Shown: in pieces, positions 16,741 to 25,202 of the stretch | Numbering within the stretch: position 1 is the stretch's first letter | Layout: each line of letters opens with the position of its first letter | DNA from: Pseudomonas guariconensis | GTDB taxonomy: Bacteria > Pseudomonadota > Gammaproteobacteria > Pseudomonadales > Pseudomonadaceae | Direction of reading: 5' to 3' | Assembly: GCF_900102675.1 (NCBI RefSeq) | Contig: NZ_FMYX01000007.1 | Location: 62,001-126,000 of the forward strand | Length of the DNA: 64,000 bases | Notes under the pieces: generated by a model | The model's input: only the letters and a program-made list of their open reading frames with translations | Database searches by the model: none | Told to the model about the DNA's origin: nothing | Program-made: the position numbers and the translations under genes

Positions 16741-19134
16741 ATGGGGCGACTCAGCCATTGCCGTTTTTACGTGGGAATCCTCGCCTTGTTGCTGTGGGTG
16801 GCGACACCGGCCTGGTCGGCATCCGTCGGGCCGCTGAGCCTGGACGAACTGCCGGTGCTGGACGAAAACGCCAGCTTGAAGCAACTGACCGATCGGCTTG
16901 ATCAGGTTCGCCAGGAACTGACCAGCGAAGCCAACGATGACCTGCTGTCACAGTTGCGTCAGGCCGCCTTGCAGGTGCAGCGCCAAGCGGACGCCTTGAG
17001 CGCCCAGCGTACGACCGATGTCGAGCGTCTGGACGACCAGCTCAAGGTCCTTGGCCCAGTATTGCCGGATGAAGCCGAGAGCATCACGCGTCAGCGCAAG
17101 CAGCTCAGTGACGAGAAAAAGCAGGTGCTGGCCGAGCAACAGCAGGCCATCAAGCTGACCCAGTCGGCGCGCGACCTGGCTACGCAGATCGTCAACCTGC
17201 GCCGCAGCCAGTTCAACTCCCAGGTCACCACCCGTGCTGCCAGCCCCTTGAGTCCGGCGTTCTGGTCGAGCCTGATCCGGCCGACCGACGAAGATGTCGC
17301 CCGCCTGCGCGATCTGCGTGGCGAGGCGACTGACGCTGTGGCCAGCGCCTTCAGTGCCGATCACCGCTGGTTGTTCATTGGCAGCCTGGCGGCCGCGCTG
17401 TTGGTCTGGACCTGGGTACGCCGCTTGCTCGAGCGCTTGCTGGCCAACGCCATGGTCCGCTGGTTGCCCGAGGGCCGCCTACGTCGCAGCGCCTTGGCCT
17501 TGAGTGTCAGTCTGGCGACCTTGAGCACCATCGGCGGCTCGGTGTCGTTGGTGCGTTGGGGCCTGGAGAACAGCGCCGAGCTGGGCAATGACATTGCCAG
17601 CTTGACCAACCACATTCTGGCGCTGGTGGTGTTCAGTGCCTTCATTGCTGGCCTTGGCCGCGCCATGCTGATGCTCCAGCGTCCGTCCTGGCGACTGCCG
17701 CCGATTCCGGATGAAGTGGCCAGCGCCCTCGGCTGGTTCCCCAAGCTCCTGGCGCTGGCGTTGATGGTGCTGCTGACCCAGGAGCGCATCAACAGCGTGA
17801 TCGGTACCAGCCTCGCGCTCACCGTGGCCACCAATGGCCTGACCGCGCTGGTGGTGTCGCTGATCTTCGTCGCAGCGCTGGTGCGCTATCGTCGTGCCCG
17901 CAAGCAGCATCAGCTGGAACGGGCACCTGGGCTTGCGGGGCTGATCCCGTTCGTGATCGTGGTGTGGGTCGCGTTGGTCCTGCTGGCGCTGCTCACCGGT
18001 TACCTGACCCTGGCTTATTTCCTCACCGCCAAGCTGCTTTGGGTCAGCGTGGTGGGCACCTGCGCCTACCTGCTGGTCACGGTGTTTGGCGATCTGTGCG
18101 AAACCTTGCTCTCGCCACGCCAGCCTGGTGGCCTGGCCCTGGCCGCTGCGCTGGGGCTGCAGCAGCGCCACCAGGCCCAGGCCAGCACGATCCTGGCAGG
18201 GATCGGCCGCACCTTCTTGTTGTTTGTCGCCGGCCTGCTGGTGCTCATGCCGTCGGGCACCAGCCCGGGCGAGCTGCTGCAGAGCCTGGCGGACTGGGAT
18301 GACACCGGCGGCAAGCTGCTGGGCAACCTGAACATCGTGCCCCAGGACATCCTGCTGGCCGTGGCCATGTTCCTGGGCGGTCTGTTCGCCATTCGTGTGG
18401 TCAAGCGCTGGCTGAGCGAGCGCCTGCTGCCGGAGACGGACATGGATGCCGGCATGCGTGCCTCCCTGGTGACCTTGGTCGGCTACCTGGGCTTCTTGTT
18501 CCTGGCCATGCTGGTGATGACGACCCTGCGCATCAACCTCACCAGCCTCACCTGGGTAGTCAGTGCCCTGTCGGTGGGTATCGGTTTTGGCTTGCAGCAG
18601 ATCGTGCAGAACTTCATCTCCGGCTTGATCCTGCTCACTGAGCGTCCGGTCAAAGTAGGTGACTGGGTGAGCCTGGCCGGTGTGGAAGGGGATATCCGCC
18701 GGATCAACGTGCGAGCCACGGAAATCCAGATGTCAGACCGCTCCACGGTGATCGTGCCCAACTCCCAGTTCATTTCGCAGAACGTGCGCAACGTCACCAT
18801 GGGCAATGCCCTGGGTGTGGTCGGCATCACCCTGACCTTGCCGCTGGAAACCGATGCGAACAAAGTGCGCGAACTGCTGCTGACGGCCTTCCGCGAACAT
18901 GAGTCGATCCTCGATGCGCCAGCCTCGTCGGTGACCTTCAAGGACCTCACCACCAGCGGTATGGTGCTCAGCGTCAGCGGCTATGTGGCCAGCCCCCGCC
19001 AGGTGTCGGGCGCGCGCAGCGACCTGTTGTTCATGGTGCTGGGGCGTCTGCGCGACGAGGGCATCGCACTGTCGTCGCCGCAGAGCATGGTGCTGTTGCA
19101 GGACAATGCACGGCCAGCGGACGGAGCTGTGTGA
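16741..19134 (+). CDS. Large MscS-type mechanosensitive channel with DUF3772 domain
   Basis: The 797-residue inner-membrane protein has a signal peptide (cleavage near AWSA), then a periplasmic coiled-coil region (~residues 40-150). A DUF3772-like segment follows (LRRSQFNSQV...SPLSPAFW), then about ten membrane helices. A C-terminal MscS domain contains SVGIGFGLQQIVQNFISGL (~residues 610-628), VKVGDWVSL and STVIVPNSQFISQNV. It resembles the large YjeP/MscK-like channels that release solutes on hypo-osmotic shock. AGGGGA lies seven bases before the ATG. Confidence 0.85.
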   Translation: MGRLSHCRFYVGILALLLWVATPAWSASVGPLSLDELPVLDENASLKQLTDRLDQVRQELTSEANDDLLSQLRQAALQVQRQADALSAQRTTDVERLDDQLKVLGPVLPDEAESITRQRKQLSDEKKQVLAEQQQAIKLTQSARDLATQIVNLRRSQFNSQVTTRAASPLSPAFWSSLIRPTDEDVARLRDLRGEATDAVASAFSADHRWLFIGSLAAALLVWTWVRRLLERLLANAMVRWLPEGRLRRSALALSVSLATLSTIGGSVSLVRWGLENSAELGNDIASLTNHILALVVFSAFIAGLGRAMLMLQRPSWRLPPIPDEVASALGWFPKLLALALMVLLTQERINSVIGTSLALTVATNGLTALVVSLIFVAALVRYRRARKQHQLERAPGLAGLIPFVIVVWVALVLLALLTGYLTLAYFLTAKLLWVSVVGTCAYLLVTVFGDLCETLLSPRQPGGLALAAALGLQQRHQAQASTILAGIGRTFLLFVAGLLVLMPSGTSPGELLQSLADWDDTGGKLLGNLNIVPQDILLAVAMFLGGLFAIRVVKRWLSERLLPETDMDAGMRASLVTLVGYLGFLFLAMLVMTTLRINLTSLTWVVSALSVGIGFGLQQIVQNFISGLILLTERPVKVGDWVSLAGVEGDIRRINVRATEIQMSDRSTVIVPNSQFISQNVRNVTMGNALGVVGITLTLPLETDANKVRELLLTAFREHESILDAPASSVTFKDLTTSGMVLSVSGYVASPRQVSGARSDLLFMVLGRLRDEGIALSSPQSMVLLQDNARPADGAV

Positions 19135-19140
19135 GGCCCA

Positions 19141-19194
19141 TCGCGGGCACCCCGGTGCTTTTGAGCGAAGCGTAAATCCTGGAGTTGCCCGCGA
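19141..19194. repeat. REP-like inverted pair
   Basis: TCGCGGGCA (19141-19149) and its exact complement TGCCCGCGA (19186-19194) are 36 bases apart, between the convergent MscS-type and DUF3422 genes. The GCGGGC cores fit REP half-elements; the pair could fold into one hairpin at the end of both transcripts. Confidence 0.5.
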
Positions 19195-19264
19195 AGCCGA
19201 CGGCTCGGTCGTTCAGACCGGCGTTGTCGGTGTTCGTGGGATAGAGGCGTAAGCACCTTCAGGC

Positions 19265-20482
19265 TCAATGCTGCTTCGCCCGCCGGATCCGCAACAGGAT
19301 CATCCCCAGCAGCAGAATCACCGGCACCGCCATTCCCAGCAACGCCTCGCGCGCCGTCAGCCCAGCCCCCAGCACGTTCAGCCCGCCATACAGCAGCTTG
19401 AACAGGTTCAACAGGTAGTAGGTGATGGCGATGATCGACAGCCCTTCCACGGCCCGCTGGATCTTCACCTGGGCGTCAGCGCGGGCATTGAGGCTGCGCA
19501 GGATCTCGGCGTTCTGTTCTTCCATCTCCACTTGCACCCGAGCCTGCAATAGGTCGCCCAGGTTGGCCACGTTCTTGGCCAATTGTTCCAGGCGTTGCTC
19601 GGTGGCCGCGCAGTAACGCACGGTCGGCTTGAAACGCCGCTCGATGAACACCCCTAGACGCTGGCAGTCGCCCACATGGCTTTCGCGCAGCTCGCCCAGG
19701 CGCTCGAACACCAGCTGTGCATAGGCCTGGGTCGCGCCGAAGCGATGACGGGTCTTGACCGTGCGGCTGACCACCTGGCGCGAGAGGTGGGCAATGGCTT
19801 CGAGCAGGGCTTTGGAGTCCTGGCCGTCGACGCTGGCACTGCGTTCGGAGAGGCTCACCAGGGTCCGGTCAAAGGCATCGAGCTCCTGGCTCAACGTCTT
19901 GGCCGTGGTGAGTGTCAGCGAAGCCATCATACGGTAGGTCTCGATCTCCAGCAGGCGCCGGATCATGCGACCTTGGCGGTAGGCATTGAGCCGCCGGTTG
20001 ACGAACAGCAGGCGGTTGGTGCCGTCTTCGGTCAGGCGAAAATCGCTCCACACCACCGCATCACCGCCCCCGACGCAGGAGCCGCAGGGGTCCTTGAAAC
20101 CGTACCGTGTCAGGTCCAGGTCCTGCTCGCCACGCACCAGCACCTGTACGGCATTGATCACTTGCGCCGCCTGCGGCGCGACGGCCTCGGCCAGGACCTG
20201 GGGCAGCCCCTGCCAGCCGGCATCGTGGGCGGCGCAGGGCACCACCAGCGTCAGGGTGAAGAACTCGGCGTGGCGCTCCCATTTGAACGGATGGCCCTCC
20301 AGCCGGGTGATGCCTTGGGCGGCCTCGGTGTCGAGTGCATCCGGGCAACAGCGCTGCAGCAAGGCCCGGCAGTCGGCCTCATCGCCCAGCAGTGCCAGGT
20401 GATGGACATGGGCAGGCTCGTTGAAATACAGCGAAGGTCGGGCGTGCAGTTCGTTGTGCAGGGCGGTGCGTTGCGGGTGCAT
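19265..20482 (-). CDS. DUF3422 family membrane protein
   Basis: The 405-residue protein begins MHPQRTALHNELHARPSLYF, a typical DUF3422 N-terminus (HNExHARP). It has a soluble domain of about 330 residues, a predicted coiled coil, and two C-terminal membrane helices (ITYYLLNLFKLLY and MAVPVILLLGMILLRI). The arrangement resembles CorA-like proteins but no GMN motif is seen. Function is unknown in the family. Confidence 0.8.
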   Translation of the reverse strand: MHPQRTALHNELHARPSLYFNEPAHVHHLALLGDEADCRALLQRCCPDALDTEAAQGITRLEGHPFKWERHAEFFTLTLVVPCAAHDAGWQGLPQVLAEAVAPQAAQVINAVQVLVRGEQDLDLTRYGFKDPCGSCVGGGDAVVWSDFRLTEDGTNRLLFVNRRLNAYRQGRMIRRLLEIETYRMMASLTLTTAKTLSQELDAFDRTLVSLSERSASVDGQDSKALLEAIAHLSRQVVSRTVKTRHRFGATQAYAQLVFERLGELRESHVGDCQRLGVFIERRFKPTVRYCAATEQRLEQLAKNVANLGDLLQARVQVEMEEQNAEILRSLNARADAQVKIQRAVEGLSIIAITYYLLNLFKLLYGGLNVLGAGLTAREALLGMAVPVILLLGMILLRIRRAKQH

Positions 20483-20859
20483 GGGAGGTCTGGCCTGGTG
20501 TTGTGATTGTTGGGCTACCAGGGGTGGGACTCTTTCATTTTAGATAAAAGTCACCAGAGGCACAGAAATGTGCCGGCGGGTTGTGGGACCCGCTCGCTGC
20601 GTAACGTCATTGTGGCGACCGATCGCTTGCAGGATGCAATCGAACGAGCTCTGGTCGCGTCTGAAAGAGTGGGTTGCGTTGCGTCTGTCGTTCATCCGCG
20701 TACCGAGCGGCTTGAGCAGTTCTACGCACAATATGCGGGGTTCAGGCACTGCCCTGATCTATCACTCAAGACGATGATGCTGGCGCTTCGGTAGCCAGTG
20801 CCTTATTTGTGAAAGCCCCTTGTGACAGCCGTCAGCAAGGGGCTTTTCGTCTCCGGCTA
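20483..20859. other. Intergenic region without recognised gene
   Basis: About 375 bases between DUF3422 (reading away on the minus strand) and the 3' end of the aldehyde dehydrogenase gene. It should hold the DUF3422 promoter near 20483-20560. The short frames at 20507-20794 and 20568-20777 have no ribosome site and unlikely composition. The right end contains the terminator listed separately. Confidence 0.5.
20812..20847 (-). terminator. Terminator of the aldehyde dehydrogenase operon
   Basis: AAAGCCCCTT / AAGGGGCTTT forms a 10-bp stem with a 15-base loop, 13 bases beyond the stop of the minus-strand aldehyde dehydrogenase gene, with short T-runs on either side. Confidence 0.75.
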
Positions 20860-22290
20860 TCAGCCCAGGCAACGCGTCACATGCTTGACCGACTGATACG
20901 CCGACAAGCCCCACGGCCCCAGTTCACGGCCGATGCCGCTGCCCTTGGTTCCGCCCCAGGACGTCTCGACGAATACCGCCTGGACCGAGTTGATCCACAC
21001 GTGCCCGACCTCCAGCGCATCGGCCACACGTTCGGCGCGTTCGAGGTCGGCGCTGCAGACCGTGGCGACCAGGCCGAAGCGGCTGTCGTTGGCCTGGGCG
21101 ATGGCTTGGTCTTCAGTGGCGAAGCGGCGGGCGCAAAGCACCGGGCCGAAGATTTCCTCGCTCCACAGGCGGCTGGATTCGGGCACGTCCACGTACAGGG
21201 TGGGGCTGACGAACCAGCCGTCACGGTCCAGTACCTGGCCGCCGGTCAGGCAGCGCAGGCCTTCTTCGCGCGCGGTAGCGAAGTAGCCGGCGACCTTCAG
21301 CCATTGCGCCTGGCTGGTCAGTGGGCCCATGGCCACCTCCTCGGTCAGCGGATTGCCCACCTGCATCTGCTCCAGGGCTGCCTGCAGACGTGGCAGCAGA
21401 GCATCGGCGATGCCGTCCTGCACGAGCAGGCGGGAGGTGGCCGAGCACATCTGGCCGGCGTTCCAGGTGATGCCTGCGACGATCCACTCCACTGCTTGGT
21501 CCACGTCACAGTCATCGAACACCACGATCGCCGACTTGCCCCCAAGCTCCAGGGTCACCGGCCGGCATTGGGCTGCGGCGGCGCGCATCACTTGGCTGCC
21601 GACGCCATTGCTGCCGGTGAACGACAGCTTGTCCAGGCCGTTGTGGCCACTCAGGGCGGCGCCGGTCTCGGCCTTGCCGTTGACGATGTTCAGCACACCG
21701 GCAGGCAGGTTCAAGGCCTCGGCAATCTGGCCGTAGGCCTGTTCGATCAGCGGGGTGACTTCCGAGGGTTTGAGCACCACGGTGCAGCCTGCGGCCAGCG
21801 CTGGGGCGAGTTTCCAGGCGCTGGTCACCAGAGGGAAGTTCCACGGCACGATCAGGCCGACCACGCCTACCGGCTCCAGGCGGGTGCGGGCGGTGAAGCC
21901 TGGGGCGGCCAGGGGCACGACGCGGTTCTTCTCGGGCAGTTGCTCGGCAAGGTCTGCGTAGTAGCCGAAAGTGGCGATGGCATCGTCCAGGTCGATCTCG
22001 GCTTCGTGGCGCGGCTTGCCGTTGTTGCGCATCTGCAGAGTGATCAACGCCTCGCGGCGTTGGCCGAGTTGATCGGCGAAGCCACGCAACAGTGCGGCGC
22101 GGGTGGCCGGGCTGGTGGTTTTCCAGGCAGGCAGGGCGCGGCGGGCGGCGGCCACGGCTTGGTCGACCTGAGCAGCGCTGGCCGACATCAGTTCGGCGAA
22201 CGGCTGGCCCAGCGAAGGGTCATGCACGACGATGCAGTCGTTGCCTTGGCCTTCGACCCAGTGGCCATCGATGTAGTGAGGTGCGGTCAT
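20860..22290 (-). CDS. NAD(P)-dependent aldehyde dehydrogenase (BetB/gamma-aminobutyraldehyde-type)
   Basis: The 476-residue protein has the full ALDH catalytic set: VPWNFPL (cofactor site Asn), LKPSEVTPL, FTGSNGVGSQVM, LELGGKSA with Glu248, and GQMCSAT with the nucleophile Cys282. It oxidises an aldehyde to the acid in the cytoplasm. It is the last gene of an operon with an NCS1 permease (13 bases apart) and an NTF2-like protein, so the aldehyde probably derives from the imported nucleobase-like or related compound. It is not next to choline genes, so the betaine role is not supported. Confidence 0.87.
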   Translation of the reverse strand: MTAPHYIDGHWVEGQGNDCIVVHDPSLGQPFAELMSASAAQVDQAVAAARRALPAWKTTSPATRAALLRGFADQLGQRREALITLQMRNNGKPRHEAEIDLDDAIATFGYYADLAEQLPEKNRVVPLAAPGFTARTRLEPVGVVGLIVPWNFPLVTSAWKLAPALAAGCTVVLKPSEVTPLIEQAYGQIAEALNLPAGVLNIVNGKAETGAALSGHNGLDKLSFTGSNGVGSQVMRAAAAQCRPVTLELGGKSAIVVFDDCDVDQAVEWIVAGITWNAGQMCSATSRLLVQDGIADALLPRLQAALEQMQVGNPLTEEVAMGPLTSQAQWLKVAGYFATAREEGLRCLTGGQVLDRDGWFVSPTLYVDVPESSRLWSEEIFGPVLCARRFATEDQAIAQANDSRFGLVATVCSADLERAERVADALEVGHVWINSVQAVFVETSWGGTKGSGIGRELGPWGLSAYQSVKHVTRCLG

Positions 22291-22303
22291 GATCGGATTC
22301 CAG

Positions 22304-23803
22304 TCAGGCGATTTCGGCGGAGGTTACCGGCGTGCGCGGCGCGCTTTTGCAGCGCACCCAGCGCGGGCCGTTCGGGCCATAGACGCCGGCAGGTTCAGGG
22401 AACAGATTGAGCAGGATCAGGTACAGCACGCCCGCCAAGCCCAGGGTGACTGGCAAGCTCAGGTCGATACCGCCGGCCAGTTCACCCAGGGGGCCGACGA
22501 ACTGTCCGGGCAGGTTGACGAAGCATAGGCCCACCGCCGCGCTGGGGATCCAGGCGCCCATGCCGCGCCAGTTCCAGCCATGCAGGAACCAGTAATGGCC
22601 GCCGCGTTGGCCCCGGGTGAACACTTGCAGGTCATCGGCGTGGTAGAAGCCGCGGCGTGTGATCAGGCCGAGGATCATGATCACCATCCAGGGGCTGGTG
22701 CAGGTAATGATCAGCACGGCGAAGGTCGACACGCTCTGCACCAGGTTGAAGGTGAAGCGGCCAATGAAGATGAAGGCGATGGCAGCGACCCCGATCAGCA
22801 GGGTGGCGCCGGCGCGGCTGAGCAGGCGCGGGAAGACGCTGGACATGTCCAGACCTGTGCCGTACAGCGCTGTGGTGCCGGTGGACATGCCGCCGATCAC
22901 CGCGATCAGGCATACCGGCAGGAAGAACCAGCTCGGCGAGATCGCCAGCAGGCCGCCGACATAGTTGTTGGCCGCGATGTAGTCCGGTGCCTGGGTGGCG
23001 ACCAGGGTCGCGGTGCACAGGCCGAACAGGAACGGGATCAGCGTCGCCAGCTGGGCAGCGATCACCGCCAGCATGATGCGCGCCTTGGGCGTCTGGCGTG
23101 GGATGTAGCGCGACCAGTCGCCAAGGAAAGCGCCGAACGAGACCGGATTGCTCATCGCCAGTATCGCCGCGCCCACGAATGCCGCCCAGAAGCCTGGCTG
23201 ACCGAGATTGACGCTGCCAGCGAAGTTGAGGTCGAAGGGGCCGGCGAAGGCGAGGATGCCCAGCAGGAACAGCAGGCTCGAAGCCCATACCGCGATCTTG
23301 TTGACCCACAGCATGAAGCGGAAGCCAAAGATGCACACCACCAATACCAGCACCGCGAACAGGCCATAGGCCAGGCCCAGGGTCAGGTCGGTTTCCGGCA
23401 CCCCGACCAGGCGCTTGGCGCCGCCGACCAAGGCGTCGCCCGAGCTCCACACCGACAGGGAAAAGAACGCTACAGCGGTGAGCAGCGACAGGAACGAGCC
23501 GACGATGCGCCCATGCACGCCGAAGTGCGCACCTGACGACACCGCGTTGTTGGTGCCGTTGAGCGCGCCGAACAGGCCCATGGGCGCGAGGATCAGGGCG
23601 CCGACCCCGACGCCGAGCAGGATCGCCCAGACACCGGCCTGGAACGACAGGCCGAACAGCACCGGGAAGCTGCCCAGCACCGCGGTGGCGAAGGTATTGG
23701 CACCGCCGAATATCAGGCGGAACAGGTCCAGCGGGGAGGCGTCGCGTTGATCGTCGGGGATCTGTTCGACGCCGTTGGTCTCGATACCGGTCGATTGACT
23801 CAT
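22304..23803 (-). CDS. NCS1-family permease (cytosine/purine/hydantoin-type)
   Basis: The 499-residue, 12-helix inner-membrane protein resembles CodB-like NCS1 symporters, with AILLGVGVGALILAPMGL, GTNNAVSSGAHFGVHGR and FGAFLGDWSRYIPR. The last is the NCS1-type DWSRY motif before a cytoplasmic loop. The start at 23803 (MSQSTGIETNG) has GGAG eight bases upstream; an in-frame extension to 24121 is Arg/Pro-rich and overlaps the upstream gene, so it is rejected. Substrate is probably a nucleobase, allantoin-like or thiamine-precursor compound. Confidence 0.85.
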   Translation of the reverse strand: MSQSTGIETNGVEQIPDDQRDASPLDLFRLIFGGANTFATAVLGSFPVLFGLSFQAGVWAILLGVGVGALILAPMGLFGALNGTNNAVSSGAHFGVHGRIVGSFLSLLTAVAFFSLSVWSSGDALVGGAKRLVGVPETDLTLGLAYGLFAVLVLVVCIFGFRFMLWVNKIAVWASSLLFLLGILAFAGPFDLNFAGSVNLGQPGFWAAFVGAAILAMSNPVSFGAFLGDWSRYIPRQTPKARIMLAVIAAQLATLIPFLFGLCTATLVATQAPDYIAANNYVGGLLAISPSWFFLPVCLIAVIGGMSTGTTALYGTGLDMSSVFPRLLSRAGATLLIGVAAIAFIFIGRFTFNLVQSVSTFAVLIITCTSPWMVIMILGLITRRGFYHADDLQVFTRGQRGGHYWFLHGWNWRGMGAWIPSAAVGLCFVNLPGQFVGPLGELAGGIDLSLPVTLGLAGVLYLILLNLFPEPAGVYGPNGPRWVRCKSAPRTPVTSAEIA

Positions 23804-23892
23804 GGCAAGGCTCCAGCGCGCATGTTGTAGGTCGTCGCGGGGCGCGACCCTATTGTGGTTGCGTTGGCAGTGCGGCAAGGCCGCGGAAAAGG

Positions 23893-24282
23893 TCAGGCGT
23901 CGGAGACGACCGACAGGTGCTCGTGGCAGGCCAGCCAGCCTTCGTCCTGGCGGCGGAAGACGATGGTTTCGCGTTCGGCGAGCGAGTGCTCCTGGCCTGC
24001 GATGCGGATGCGGGTGGCCACATCGTGCATGAAGATCGCTACGTCGCCCTGCAGGCTCACGTGCTGATTGCTGGACTGACACGCCAGCACGGCGAAGCCT
24101 TCGGCTTGCCATTGGGCCCACAGGTGCTCATAGGCCCGGCGCGACAGCAGCGGCTGCGCCAGGGTATGGAAGAGGAAGGTGGCGTCTTCGCTGAAACAGG
24201 CGAAATAGCGGGCGGTATCGTTGCTGGCGAAAGCGGCGACGAGGTCGGCGGCGGCCTGGCGTACCTGGAGGGTCTGGTCCAC
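23893..24282 (-). CDS. NTF2-like (SnoaL/DUF4440) protein
   Basis: The 129-residue protein shows the cone-fold pattern of NTF2-like small proteins: an N-terminal helix (VRQAAADLVAAFASNDTARYFACF), FSEDATFLFHT and a C-terminal ETIVFRRQDEGWLACHEHLS. Such proteins act as small-molecule isomerases, hydrolases or ligand binders. It is the first gene of an apparent operon with the NCS1 permease (89 bases downstream) and the aldehyde dehydrogenase, so it may act on the imported substrate. Confidence 0.75.
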   Translation of the reverse strand: MDQTLQVRQAAADLVAAFASNDTARYFACFSEDATFLFHTLAQPLLSRRAYEHLWAQWQAEGFAVLACQSSNQHVSLQGDVAIFMHDVATRIRIAGQEHSLAERETIVFRRQDEGWLACHEHLSVVSDA

Positions 24283-24659
24283 AGCAGTGGCCTCACGGTT
24301 ATTGTGATTGTGGTGCAGCGATTCTGGTGAGCCTTGGCGGGGGGAAAAATCGCTGGGGATAAATAATCAGTTCAGGAATTTGTGAACCAAGTCATCCAAG
24401 GGGGCGGCCGTTGTGACGTTTTCCAGAACCTTGGAGTTTTCACACAGTCAGCGACGGCCGTTGCAACGCTGCTGAAACAGTGCGCGTTTTTTAGCCACAG
24501 AATGGTTGTCGAGATTTTGACGAGGCAGGGGAGGGGCCATTGAGATTTATCATGGTGGCGGTCTATTGACGTAGTGTCATGGTGCCCCATACTCAAGCCA
24601 TATAAAAAGAAAGCTGTTTCTCAATTAAACAGTTTCAATCCTCTTTCAGGGAGGGGATC
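24283..24659. other. Intergenic region between catabolic operon and EPS locus
   Basis: About 375 bases. It holds the minus-strand promoter region of the NTF2-like gene on the left and, on the right, a candidate promoter and a palindrome for the small protein gene at 24660 (listed separately). It is visibly richer in A+T than the surrounding genes. The antisense frame at 24372-24596 has no support. Confidence 0.5.
24566..24632 (+). promoter_or_regulatory. Candidate sigma-70 promoter and operator-like palindrome for the EPS locus
   Basis: TTGACG (24566-24571) is followed after 16 bases by CATACT (24588-24593), a fair sigma-70 match. Downstream, CTGTTT (24614-24619) and AAACAG (24627-24632) form a 6-bp inverted repeat with a 7-base A+T-rich spacer, a possible operator or leader hairpin. 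Both precede the small gene at 24660. Confidence 0.35.
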
Positions 24660-24836
24660 ATGCGCTCGACACTGATCATCAAGTCGATTTTCTTGTTGGT
24701 GCTGATGAGTGGCGCAGCTGGCGCTGCGGATTCCTACATCAGCAAGGCGAGTGTAGTGCCTGCCGCGACGGCGGGATGGCTATTTTCCTTTGCGGTGATT
24801 GGGTTTATCGCCCTCGCCAACCGATCGAAAATATAG
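24660..24836 (+). CDS. 58-residue secreted protein with PEP-CTERM/VPLPA-CTERM-like C-terminus
   Basis: An ATG preceded by GGGAGGGG opens a 58-codon frame ending in TAG. Residues 1-23 form a signal peptide (MRSTLIIKSIFLLVLMSGAA, then GAA). Only about ten residues (DSYISKASV) separate it from VVPAATAGWLFSFAVIGF and a basic end, NRSKI. The order Val-Pro, Trp-Leu-Phe in a hydrophobic helix, then Arg/Lys matches exosortase sorting tags such as VPLPAxxWLF...RRR, and is what a PEP-CTERM-like substrate would look like if reduced to its two signals. It lies 366 bases upstream of the polysaccharide export gene. No exosortase gene is visible in the window. It could instead simply be a small two-helix membrane protein. 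Confidence 0.6.
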   Translation: MRSTLIIKSIFLLVLMSGAAGAADSYISKASVVPAATAGWLFSFAVIGFIALANRSKI

Positions 24837-25202
24837 TGAAAGTTATTCGCTTTTCTGTGCATTAACACCTTGGTTTTAATGCGTACGTTTTAAACATTGG
24901 CGTGCGGTGTATTGCCCTGCGCCGATAAGTGAAAACGATGTGAAAGTTCCTGGAAGAACCGCGTTTTATCAGGACGGAGCAACGGCTTGTGGAATCCCAT
25001 GCCGTTGCTATATTCCACTTGTCGGCGCCCCCCAGCGGACGCCGCGGGAGCAGGAAGCTTCGTCGATGTGTTTCATCGCGGAAACATCCTCCAGGACGGT
25101 CGAGGCGATTGCGGTCGGTACTTGTTTTACGGCAAAGGCGAGCGTTTTCGCCCCGTTCTATTGTGTAGCGCTGGGCATGGCTACTTGACCGGAGGGATCC
25201 CG
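24837..25202 (+). promoter_or_regulatory. Long leader of the EPS export operon
   Basis: These 366 bases contain no convincing gene; an in-frame extension of the next gene to 24987 is Cys/Arg-rich and lacks a ribosome site. The left part is A+T-rich (TTGGTTTTAATGCG...TTTTAAACA) and may hold a promoter. The middle holds two interleaved inverted repeats (24979-25018, listed separately). A small CGATG/CATCG hairpin is near 25063-25079. Confidence 0.5.
24979..25018 (+). promoter_or_regulatory. Two interleaved perfect inverted repeats in the EPS leader
   Basis: GCAACGGC (24979-24986) pairs with GCCGTTGC (25001-25008), and GTGGAAT (24989-24995) pairs with ATTCCAC (25012-25018). The order A-B-A'-B' is that of a pseudoknot or of two mutually exclusive hairpins. 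The third connector is only 3 bases, which argues for alternative hairpins or two overlapping protein-binding palindromes rather than a classical H-type pseudoknot. It lies about 185 bases upstream of the Wza-like start. Confidence 0.5.

Noticed and set aside
20809..22410. 533-residue plus-strand frame opposite the aldehyde dehydrogenase
   Set aside because: The minus strand encodes a complete ALDH with Glu248 and Cys282; the plus frame has no motifs or ribosome site.
23804..24121. N-terminal extension of the NCS1 permease to 605 residues
   Set aside because: The added part is Arg/Pro-rich, overlaps the NTF2-like gene, and the internal start at 23803 has a good ribosome site and the family length.
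24979..25018. Classical H-type pseudoknot for the interleaved repeats
   Set aside because: The connector between A' and B' is only 3 bases, too short to cross an 8-bp stem; mutually exclusive hairpins or overlapping operators are more likely.
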